Part shown: piece after piece, positions 1 through 5,788 of the stretch | Layout: every line of letters starts with the position of its first letter | Numbering within the stretch: position 1 is the stretch's first letter | From: CAJQND01 sp051010055 | GTDB lineage: Bacteria; Pseudomonadota; Alphaproteobacteria; Rhizobiales; CAJQND01 | Direction of reading: 5' to 3' | Assembly (NCBI GenBank): GCA_051010055.1 | Contig: JBPCVY010000144.1 | Coordinates: 1-10,591 of the forward strand | DNA length: 10,591 bases | Program-made: the position numbers and the translations under genes | The notes under the pieces: generated by a model | Told to the model about the DNA's origin: nothing | What the model saw: the letters and a program-made list of their open reading frames with translations, nothing else | Database searches by the model: none

Positions 1-691
1 CCTCGTCGTAGGTCTGCTTGGCGTCTTCATCCAACGCGAACAGAGGTCCGGCGGCCTTTGCAATGGCTGGGCTCTTTGCGGTGCCGGAGGGGCCTACGAG
101 TGCCGCCCATATAATCGGGGGTTGTTCCCAGCCATCGTTGAGAACAACGCGCACCTTTCCGCCCAATACCGCGCCAGCTGTAGCGAGCATGGCCCCCAGC
201 ATAAAGTGTGGGCTTGTAGCGTGTTTGCGCGCCATCTCGTGCACGAGGGTGTAGAATTGTGGAGGCAAGAACTTCTCTTCCAGTTCCGGGCGCTCTCCGC
301 GTGCTGGATTGAGAACGTCCGGGTCGTGGTCCATATCCCAAGGCTCACCGGGCTCTGCCTCCATTTGATGGGATTGTTTACGTTCCCTCTGCGCCTTCCG
401 TGCGCGTTCATAGCTTTCCAAGTTATGAATGCTGGCAAGACCTAGATGCTCAAGTGCGCCGTTCTGAATGCGTTTAAGAGTGTACGGCACCTTTGACTGG
501 CGCTCTCTTACCCCTTGCGCGCTGTTCCACTTGCCCAGTTTACCGCTCTCTGCCTGGAAGATGGCGTCTGCTGCTTCATACAGCTCTTGTTTGGTGGGAT
601 CTTTGCCGTGCTCCTCTTGATGTTCGCGGAAACATTCGAGCAGCAGATTGCGCCAGAACGCGGAGTTACCGTCTATGACTTTCTGCCCCGC
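1..691 (-). CDS. DUF3987 ATPase/helicase-like domain, C-terminal part of a primase-helicase (partial, frame-broken)
   Basis: An uninterrupted minus-strand frame runs from 691 to the left edge (about 230 codons). It holds a Walker A-like loop, GPSGTAKSPAI, at about 64-94, preceded by a helical stretch containing HFMLGAMLATAGAVLGG. This arrangement is characteristic of DUF3987 proteins, the helicase-like partner of island and phage primases; Walker B lies beyond the edge. The frame opens right after a TAG at 692-694 and has no ATG until about 370, inside the domain. A separate start is therefore unlikely. It is most simply the continuation of the primase ORF at 666-1511, joined by a +1 shift within 668-691. 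Supposed role: unwinding or loading during element replication. Whether the shift is a mutation, a sequencing error in the four-C run (plus strand, 686-689) or recoding cannot be decided here. Confidence 0.75.
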
Positions 692-1511
692 CTATGTGAC
701 CGGGTTTGAGCGGTGAGCGCTGTATTTCGCCCCGCGCGGGGCATGGACGCGTCGAGCCGTTGGCTTTGAACTTGTCCTCATATTCACGCCACTGCGCTGT
801 CTGCGGGGCGAGCTCTTGGTAATAGTCAGGTGTTCGGGCTGCTGGCGCTTGTATCGCCTCCGGCTCCAGAATTGCAGTGGTTTCTCTGATGTACCCGTTG
901 GTCGCTTTGTGCTCGTTGGGATAGTTGATTGTGCCTGCAAGGCGACGAAGCAGTGCGCCCTTAGATTGAACGTCTGCCCCTGAGAATACCGTCAGGCTGG
1001 CCAGGGCGTCTTTGAACTCATCAACGTTTGTGCAGGGTTCGTCATATTCACACCACACTTGCAGGCGGGGCTTTGGTTTGGAGCCTGTCTGAACACGCAA
1101 TGAGGGCTGCACATGAGCGTAGAGGTTCTTTAGAACCTTGCTAGCGTCCTCGTCCGCATCCACACATAGAGCTGTGGCTGCGTAGAAGTATTGATCTGCT
1201 GCCCGCTTGAACCGTGGCGTCTCCGGGTCCAGCAAGGCTTGATTGATGTAGATGTTAGAGCCCTTGGCGTTCTGCTCTATGGCGAATTCTGCCCCTGCTT
1301 CTATGCCGCCTTCTGATAACACGAAGTGCTTGGCCTTAGTGACTGCGTAATTGCCCTTGCTGGGCGTGTAGGCGATTTCAATCAACCCATCGCAAAATTC
1401 TGTCTCTAGGCGGCCGAGTATAGCGTGTAAGTGCGCTTTAGCGTCCTTTAGTGACCCGCCTTTGGATTTCTTCCTGTTGGCCGTATTGGCCTGTTCTGGT
1501 TGCTCCCGCAT
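666..1511 (-). CDS. Archaeo-eukaryotic-type primase (PrimPol/RepB-like) domain protein, N-terminal part
   Basis: The 281-residue product looks like the N-terminal primase domain of island/phage replication proteins that carry DUF3987 behind it. Visible signs are a VDAD acidic pair (residues 117-120; likely metal-binding D118 and D120), a strand of the form RLQVWCEYDEP (149-159) and RRLAGTINYPN (189-199) followed by HK, which matches the conserved end of such primase domains. It would synthesise primers for replication of the element. After about residue 275 the frame reads eight unrelated residues and stops, while the next frame continues into DUF3987. The native protein was therefore probably a fusion of more than 500 residues. 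The start ATG at 1511 has only a weak ribosome site (GGCGAGA about a dozen bases upstream). The assignment rests on motifs and context; the exact primase family is uncertain. Confidence 0.7.
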   Translation of the reverse strand: MREQPEQANTANRKKSKGGSLKDAKAHLHAILGRLETEFCDGLIEIAYTPSKGNYAVTKAKHFVLSEGGIEAGAEFAIEQNAKGSNIYINQALLDPETPRFKRAADQYFYAATALCVDADEDASKVLKNLYAHVQPSLRVQTGSKPKPRLQVWCEYDEPCTNVDEFKDALASLTVFSGADVQSKGALLRRLAGTINYPNEHKATNGYIRETTAILEPEAIQAPAARTPDYYQELAPQTAQWREYEDKFKANGSTRPCPARGEIQRSPLKPGHIGGAESHRR

Positions 1512-1599
1512 TTGTTGCGCGTCTCGCCTGTTGTCACACGGCGGCGCTAAGTGGTAGCTTTAGGAAGTTCTTCTTTCCTTCTTGTTGGAGAACACCCTC

Positions 1600-1632
1600 A
1601 AACCCCACACAGCTGCCTGCAGTGTGGGGTTT
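1600..1632 (-). terminator. Strong hairpin after the AlpA-coupled small ORF
   Basis: AAACCCCACAC (1600-1610) and GTGTGGGGTTT (1622-1632) form a perfect 11-bp stem around an 11-base loop. The hairpin starts within the stop codon of the 51-residue ORF. On the minus strand the stem ends in TTT and is followed by GAGGGTGTT, so the U-tract is short. It may terminate or attenuate AlpA-operon transcription before the primase gene, or protect the mRNA end. The structure is seen directly; the terminator role is inferred. Confidence 0.6.
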
Positions 1633-1786
1633 ATCTATTGAATGGCCACATCTTCTCTAGCCTGTCGACGGTGTCCTGCTGCTCTGGTTCATAGAGAAAC
1701 GAGCCGGGCTTGAAGATTGATTGCGCCTCTTCAATACCGAGCAGGGGCCATGGCATTGTCAGGATAATGCAAAGGGACCGTTTCAT
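1631..1786 (-). CDS. Small 51-residue protein, translationally coupled to the AlpA-like gene
   Basis: I do not recognise this protein. It starts with MKRSLCIILTMPWPLLGIEE and ends LEKMWPFNR. Its ATG overlaps the stop of the upstream AlpA-like gene in an ATGA junction (1783-1786), with a purine-rich GGGGGCTGCGGA just before it. It ends exactly where a strong hairpin begins. Overlap plus terminator placement argue for a real gene rather than a chance frame. The N-terminal third is hydrophobic but broken by prolines, so a membrane segment is not convincing; the C-terminal half is charged. A longer in-frame version starting near 1837 would overlap AlpA more and is less likely. A role with AlpA in control or excision of the element is only a guess. 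Confidence 0.5.
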   Translation of the reverse strand: MKRSLCIILTMPWPLLGIEEAQSIFKPGSFLYEPEQQDTVDRLEKMWPFNR

Positions 1787-1989
1787 TCCGCAGCCCCCAC
1801 TTGCGCAGGCTTGTCGATACGGTGCGCTTCTATCCAATCGACAACATCGCGCTCACGGTAGTGAATGCAACGCCCCATCTTAATGTAGGCAGGACTGCGC
1901 CCTAGGAAGCGGCGATTGTTAAGGGTCTGCCGGGAAATCCCGAGCATCTCTGCTGCTTGTTGTGTGCTGAATAATCTTTCTCTGGACAT
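1783..1989 (-). CDS. AlpA/MerR-like helix-turn-helix protein (excisionase or regulator)
   Basis: A 68-residue protein with the classic short AlpA/HTH_17 pattern: LFSTQQAAEMLGISRQTLNN (residues 6-25) is the helix-turn-helix, followed by a wing and IHYRERDVVDWIEAHR (42-57). Such proteins in integrative elements act as excisionases (directing integrase toward excision) or as transcriptional activators of int and replication genes. Its position between int and the primase fits either role. The start ATG is at 1989; no strong ribosome site is visible. The gene overlaps the next small ORF by ATGA, so the two are co-translated. Its promoter probably lies in the repeat-rich gap to its right. The family is clear; the exact role is inferred. 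Confidence 0.87.
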   Translation of the reverse strand: MSRERLFSTQQAAEMLGISRQTLNNRRFLGRSPAYIKMGRCIHYRERDVVDWIEAHRIDKPAQVGAAE

Positions 1990-2000
1990 AGGCTCTAGCT

Positions 2001-2063
2001 TTGTTTGGCTTGGCTATGTCTGGAGAACAAACAGGAACAACAGCCAAGCATTGTTTGCTTGGT
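2001..2063. repeat. TTGTTTG(G)CTTGG repeat upstream of the AlpA-like gene
   Basis: TTGTTTGGCTTGG at 2001-2013 and TTGTTTGCTTGG at 2051-2062 are near-identical direct copies 50 bases apart. The inverted word CCAAG lies between them at 2044-2048, in the hairpin. They sit just upstream of the AlpA-like start codon (1989), where an operator for AlpA or another element regulator would be expected. Function unproven. Confidence 0.4.
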
Positions 2064-2071
2064 GTTGTTCC
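2034..2071 (-). terminator. Long hairpin between int and the AlpA-like gene
   Basis: The left arm (2034-2050) and right arm (2056-2071) are complementary over 16 base pairs with one bulged base, around a TTGTT loop. On the minus strand it is followed by TGTTTGTTC, a passable U-rich tail, so it can serve as the integrase terminator. It also contains the word TGCTTGG, which recurs nearby, so an operator or replication role is possible. The fold is seen; the function is inferred. Confidence 0.5.
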
Positions 2072-2107
2072 GGATAGGGGTTTCCGTTTCTTAGACACCT
2101 CTGGACC

Positions 2108-2206
2108 TAACAGTGATCCCTCTCGGGCTGTTACGTCCCATGTACTCCCTCGTAGAGATGGCCGGAACTATCGCACCATGTCAGGCAACTCTCATTGCCT
2201 GCATGG
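2108..2206. other. Two further hairpins in the int-AlpA gap
   Basis: The 264-base stretch 1990-2253 contains no convincing gene. Besides the hairpin at 2034-2071 it has two more. TAACAG (2108-2113) pairs with CTGTTA (2128-2133), with an inner CCC/GGG stem. CCATG-t-CAGGCAA (2176-2188) pairs with TTGCCTGCATGG (2195-2206) around CTCTCA, giving 12 pairs and one bulge. Neither is followed by a U-tract in either direction, so simple terminators are unlikely. A structured RNA, a replication origin region or regulator sites are possible readings. Confidence 0.4.
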
Positions 2207-2253
2207 CATACCACATGTCGTGCATAAGGTAGATAATTTGTCAATATCTAGTG

Positions 2254-3480
2254 TTACTTTGCCGAATGAAGTGGGATTACTGTTTGATTTGAAGGAGTTG
2301 CAGCTGCGTCTATCTTGCCAGCAATCTGCTGAGCGGCGTGGCGTAGATCATCTTCTGACGCCACCACGTAGCCAGCCGTTATGTCTGCGGCATTCCCTGC
2401 CGCGTGGTTCACGAGAAGCTTTAGGAAGTAGGGGCTAATACCTGCGGCGGCCCCGTACGACAAGAACGTCCGCCGTAAGTCATGTGGCGTGAAACTAACG
2501 CCACTAACTGCTACCACATGCTTCTGATAGCCCTGTGTTGCGGAACAAGGAAACAGGCGAAACGTCTTCTTAGCCGCTCTACGCTCAGCTATGGCAAGAG
2601 CCTGGCGGGATAATGGCAAACGGATCTCTTTGCCGGTCTTGGTAAGAGTTGCCGGGATGATCAGTATTTCGGCTTTAGGGTCGAGCATCTCAGAGCGCAG
2701 TTGCAGGGTTTCACCTATGCGTAAACCTGTGTAGATCAAGAACAACAACAGATCACGGCCCAGCCCGCCTGAGCCGTTGTAAGCTGTGGGCATGGCGTCA
2801 AGCGCTGCCCGCCATTCGGGCATGTGCTCTTTGTGAATGAATGTCTGCCTGCGACTTTCCGGTGCCCACCTGCCGCGCATGGTTCTTTGCTGCCACGATG
2901 GAATGCGCGATACCCCCGTGGCATCATCCACAAACTTGTCATGGGCATGGTTGATGAGCAGCCTGAATACTTTCACCAACATATTGGCGCCGTATTCAGA
3001 CTGTTTGGCCACCTCCCTGTGGCGCTCACGAATAACGGATGGCGTAAGGCGTAAGATGGGAAGCTTCATTAAATCCGAAGCGTTAAGCCTCAGCGCTTTC
3101 TCATAGTTCCGCAACGTGGCCTCTCTGAGCTGCGGGCGCTCTGCGATGTAGTCTTCGTAAGCTTCCGCCAGTGTGTAGTTCTCAGCTGTACGGAGATGTT
3201 GGCGTTGGCGTTTCTCGTCATTTGGATTAATGCCGCTGACGATCTTAGCTACAATCTCCGTCGCCTTCTGACGGACTACCGGCAGGGTCAACTCACCAAC
3301 CGTGGCGATGCGGACAGTTACAGCCTTACCATGTAGTTTCTTGAGAACCTCAAGCGACTTGCGCCCTGTTGGGTGCACACGTACCCGTAAGCCGGGCTGG
3401 CGTTCATCATAGATCGAGTAGACCTTCTCTCGCGGCTGTAGTCCCTCCAGCATCTTGGCTGTGAATGGCTGCCTTTGCAT
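2254..3480 (-). CDS. int: P4-type tyrosine recombinase (integrase)
   Basis: This 408-residue site-specific recombinase inserts and excises the element. Residues 1-90 are the DUF4102-type arm-binding domain (MQRQPFTAKMLEGLQ, then DERQPGLRVRV). Residues 100-180 are the SAM-like core-binding domain (LAEAYEDYIAERP). The catalytic domain starts at about 210. All expected active-site residues are present: R254 in YTGLRIGE, probable K281 in TLTKTGKEIRL, H333 and R336 in HDLRRTF, H359 in VNHAAG, and nucleophile Y371 in ITAGYVV. The length is normal for the family and the gene looks intact. The ATG at 3480 has GAGGG about 12 bases upstream. It lies at the edge of the element next to pccA, and helically phased repeats upstream are likely arm or excisionase sites. 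Confidence 0.95.
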   Translation of the reverse strand: MQRQPFTAKMLEGLQPREKVYSIYDERQPGLRVRVHPTGRKSLEVLKKLHGKAVTVRIATVGELTLPVVRQKATEIVAKIVSGINPNDEKRQRQHLRTAENYTLAEAYEDYIAERPQLREATLRNYEKALRLNASDLMKLPILRLTPSVIRERHREVAKQSEYGANMLVKVFRLLINHAHDKFVDDATGVSRIPSWQQRTMRGRWAPESRRQTFIHKEHMPEWRAALDAMPTAYNGSGGLGRDLLLFLIYTGLRIGETLQLRSEMLDPKAEILIIPATLTKTGKEIRLPLSRQALAIAERRAAKKTFRLFPCSATQGYQKHVVAVSGVSFTPHDLRRTFLSYGAAAGISPYFLKLLVNHAAGNAADITAGYVVASEDDLRHAAQQIAGKIDAAATPSNQTVIPLHSAK

Positions 3481-3486
3481 CGCTCA

Positions 3487-3541
3487 GCTAACCCTCTGCT
3501 AACCCGAAATCGTGATTTACAGTGATTTACACGATTTATTG
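3487..3541. promoter_or_regulatory. Helically phased repeats upstream of int; candidate integrase/excisionase sites
   Basis: GCTAACCC occurs at 3487-3494 and 3498-3505 (11-base spacing). GATTTA occurs three times at 3514, 3524 and 3533 (spacing 10 and 9), twice within the identical 9-mer GTGATTTAC. The block is also framed by an inverted repeat, AAATCGTG (3507-3514) and CACGATTT (3530-3537). Sites repeated once per helical turn beside an integrase start suggest cooperative protein binding, for example integrase arm sites or an AlpA-type excisionase, and may also regulate int. Binding is inferred, not shown. Confidence 0.5.
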
Positions 3542-3614
3542 TTATCTGTCAGTATGGTTAGATTTTCAGGGTTCTTGACAGTTTCTCAACGTTTCCGCCA
3601 CGTTGTGTCGCTGG

Positions 3615-3633
3615 ACATTAACTAATTAAATGT
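3615..3633 (-). terminator. AT-rich imperfect palindrome after pccA
   Basis: ACATTAA (3615-3621) and TTAAATGT (3626-3633) form an imperfect AT-rich stem 11 bases past the pccA stop. It could be a weak terminator or part of the core attachment site. The rest of 3542-3643 shows no gene. Confidence 0.25.
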
Positions 3634-3643
3634 TGTCGTAGAA

Positions 3644-5656
3644 TTACTCAAATTCCATAATCACATCGTCAACGGCAAGAATTGCTCCAGGTTCGGCCAA
3701 TACTTCCAAAACGCGCCCATCTCTTTCAGCGCGCAGAATGTTCTCCATCTTCATCGCTTCAACAACACACAGCGCCTGACCAGCTTTGACTTCATCACCG
3801 GCTGCAACCGCCAGCGAAACCACCAATCCGGGCATTGGGCACAACAGATATTTAGACATATCCGGCGGTTCTTTTATGGGCATAAGCCGGGCAAGTTCTG
3901 CCTCGCGCCTGGTAAACACATGGGCATCTGCACCAATGCCGCGCCAGGAAAGCTTGTGACCGTTTAAAACGGGCGCCAACTGAACGGCAATTGCCTCATC
4001 GTCGATAGAGCCAAGCCATACCGCAACACCGGGCGCCCATTCCCCACGCACCATTGCCGGTACATCCTCACCATCAAATGTGATTTCAATGGCGCGCTCG
4101 CCACCACCAGAAACGGTAAGATCAATCCAGTCGCCTTCGCCAAGGCGCACTGTACGCTCAATGGCAAATTCAACCGCTGTTCCGCCCATCTGGCCGGTGA
4201 TGCCGCGCTTGCGCGCATTCATGACGTGATCCATGGCCGTGGCAACAATGGCAAGCTTGCGCCTGCCATCATCATCAAGCTCTGCGCCTTCAAACCCGTC
4301 GGGATACTCCTCGGCAATGAAACCGGTGGTGATATCACCGCTTTGCCAGCGCGGATGCTCCATCAGGGCGGAAAGAAACGGAATATTGTGCTGAATCCCT
4401 TCAATGTAGAAGGCATCAAGCGCATTCGACATGTGGCCCGTTGCTTCTTGCCGGGTTGGGGCATGGGTGCACAGCTTGGCGATCATCGGGTCGTAATAAA
4501 CAGAGATCTCACCACCTTCGAAAACCCCGGTATCGTTGCGGATGGTATAACCGTTATCATCTACACCTTCAGGCGGAGGCTGGTAACGCACCAGCCGGCC
4601 CGTAGACGGCAAGAAATTCTTGAACGGGTCTTCGGCGTAGATGCGCGATTCGATTGCCCAGCCGTTCAATTTGATGTCCGACTGCTTGAACTTCAGTTTT
4701 TCACCGGCGGCAACGCGGATCATCTGTTCCACCAAATCGATACCGGTAATGAGCTCGGTTACGGGATGTTCAACCTGAAGGCGGGTATTCATTTCAAGGA
4801 AGTAGAAATTGCGCTCCGAATCAACGATGAATTCCACCGTACCGGCGCTTTCATATTCCACCGCCTTGGCAAGGGCGACGGCCTGCTCGCCCATAGCCTT
4901 GCGGGTTTTCTTATCGAGAAACGGGCTTGGCGCCTCTTCAATCACTTTCTGGTTGCGCCGCTGGATGGAGCATTCACGCTCCCCCAGATAAATCGCGTTG
5001 CCGTGTTTGTCAGCAAGAACCTGAATCTCGATATGGCGCGGGCTGGTGATGAACTTTTCAATGAACACCCTGTCATCGCCGAAGCTTGAGCGTGCTTCGT
5101 TCATTGAGCTTTCAAAGCCCTCGGCAACGTCTTTTTCTGCCCAGGCAATGCGCATGCCCTTACCGCCGCCACCGGCTGACGCCTTGATAATTACGGGATA
5201 GCCAATGTCTCCGGCAATTTTAACCGCTTCGGTGGCATCCTTGATAACACCCAAATAACCCGGAACCGTATTGACATTGGCCTCGTCTGCAAACTTTTTT
5301 GATTCAATCTTGTCGCCCATAACTTCGATGGCCCGCACATTAGGACCAATGAAGGCGATACCGGCTTTCTTCAACGCAGTGGCGAAGGCGGCGTTTTCTG
5401 AGAGAAAACCGTAACCCGGATGAACCGCTTCAGCGCCGGTTTGCTTGCAGGCATCGATAATGTTTTCGATAACAAGATAGGACTGTGCAGCAGCAGCTGG
5501 CCCGATCAGAACAGCCTCATCAGCCATCTCCACATGAAGCGCCCGGGCGTCGGCTTCCGAATAAACAGCGACAGTCATTATGCCCATTTTCCGGGCTGTT
5601 TTTATGACCCGGCAAGCAATCTCGCCGCGATTGGCAATTAATATTTTCTTGAACAT
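3644..5656 (-). CDS. pccA: Propionyl-CoA carboxylase alpha subunit (biotin carboxylase plus biotin carrier)
   Basis: This 670-residue protein carboxylates biotin with ATP and bicarbonate and hands it to the beta subunit (PccB) to turn propionyl-CoA into (S)-methylmalonyl-CoA, in the cytoplasm. Residues 1-450 are biotin carboxylase: MFKKILIANRGEIACRV at the start, ATP-grasp loop ASAGGGGKGM (159-168), Mg-ATP residues E275 and E288 with N290 (EMNTR), R292, E296 and R338. Residues about 460-590 are the linking domain. Residues 605-670 are the carrier domain, with biotin attached to K636 in VVEAMKMEN. SRIYAEDPFKNFLPSTGRL is typical of alphaproteobacterial PccA rather than acetyl-CoA or methylcrotonyl-CoA carboxylases. 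The ATG at 5656 has GGGGG seven bases upstream. No pccB is in the window; the mobile element lies just past the 3' end and leaves the C-terminus (VDDVIMEFE) intact. Confidence 0.94.
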   Translation of the reverse strand: MFKKILIANRGEIACRVIKTARKMGIMTVAVYSEADARALHVEMADEAVLIGPAAAAQSYLVIENIIDACKQTGAEAVHPGYGFLSENAAFATALKKAGIAFIGPNVRAIEVMGDKIESKKFADEANVNTVPGYLGVIKDATEAVKIAGDIGYPVIIKASAGGGGKGMRIAWAEKDVAEGFESSMNEARSSFGDDRVFIEKFITSPRHIEIQVLADKHGNAIYLGERECSIQRRNQKVIEEAPSPFLDKKTRKAMGEQAVALAKAVEYESAGTVEFIVDSERNFYFLEMNTRLQVEHPVTELITGIDLVEQMIRVAAGEKLKFKQSDIKLNGWAIESRIYAEDPFKNFLPSTGRLVRYQPPPEGVDDNGYTIRNDTGVFEGGEISVYYDPMIAKLCTHAPTRQEATGHMSNALDAFYIEGIQHNIPFLSALMEHPRWQSGDITTGFIAEEYPDGFEGAELDDDGRRKLAIVATAMDHVMNARKRGITGQMGGTAVEFAIERTVRLGEGDWIDLTVSGGGERAIEITFDGEDVPAMVRGEWAPGVAVWLGSIDDEAIAVQLAPVLNGHKLSWRGIGADAHVFTRREAELARLMPIKEPPDMSKYLLCPMPGLVVSLAVAAGDEVKAGQALCVVEAMKMENILRAERDGRVLEVLAEPGAILAVDDVIMEFE

Positions 5657-5668
5657 TTACCCCCGCCG

Positions 5669-5742
5669 CCCCATTTGTGTTTTATCCGGCGACTGACTTT
5701 TAGACGCGAGACGAAATTCCGTAAACTCCCCATTTGAGTTTT
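5669..5742. promoter_or_regulatory. Divergent pccA/cyclase promoter region with a 15-base direct repeat
   Basis: CCCCATTTGTGTTTT (5669-5683) and CCCCATTTGAGTTTT (5728-5742) differ at one base and start 59 bases apart within the 132-base divergent gap. A possible pccA promoter on the minus strand reads TTTACG (5725-5720), 17 bases, then TAAAAG (5702-5697); it lies between the repeats. The repeat is seen; operator and promoter roles are inferred and weakly supported. Confidence 0.35.
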
Positions 5743-5788
5743 GTAATATTCCATAGGTTCTTAAAAGCACATAGTAGGAAAGTGGTAT

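Larger units (their letters stand above)
1..3643. mobile_element. End of an integrated genomic island or phage-satellite-like element (partial)
   Basis: Five or six consecutive minus-strand ORFs are typical of mobile elements: a P4-type tyrosine integrase next to the chromosomal gene pccA, an AlpA-like DNA-binding protein, a small coupled ORF, a primase domain and a DUF3987 ATPase domain. This is the usual integration/replication module of P4-like satellites and related islands. The right limit is inferred to lie between the integrase start (3480) and the end of pccA (3644). No tRNA gene and no matching second attachment site are visible, so the exact junction is unknown. The element continues beyond the left edge. 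No structural phage genes are in view, so prophage, satellite and non-phage island cannot be told apart. Confidence 0.72.

Noticed and set aside
122..445. Overlapping ORFs on both strands at the left end
   Set aside because: The minus-strand frame continuing from 691 encodes a recognisable DUF3987 Walker A region and accounts for this stretch; the others are out of frame with it.
2001..2438. 145-codon plus-strand ORF across the int-AlpA gap
   Set aside because: Its second half is antisense to the conserved integrase C-terminus and the first half covers hairpins; no motif and no clear ribosome site.
3487..3541. CRISPR array
   Set aside because: The repeats are 6-9 bases with spacings of 9-11 bases and no spacers; this fits protein-binding sites, not CRISPR.
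3481..3643. tRNA or tmRNA gene as the island target site
   Set aside because: No T-loop-like GGTTCRANTCC, cloverleaf or tRNA 3' end could be found on either strand in this gap.
4226..5089. 287-codon plus-strand ORF opposite pccA
   Set aside because: It lies wholly antisense within the strongly conserved biotin carboxylase coding sequence; its protein shows no recognisable motif and it is a codon-bias shadow.
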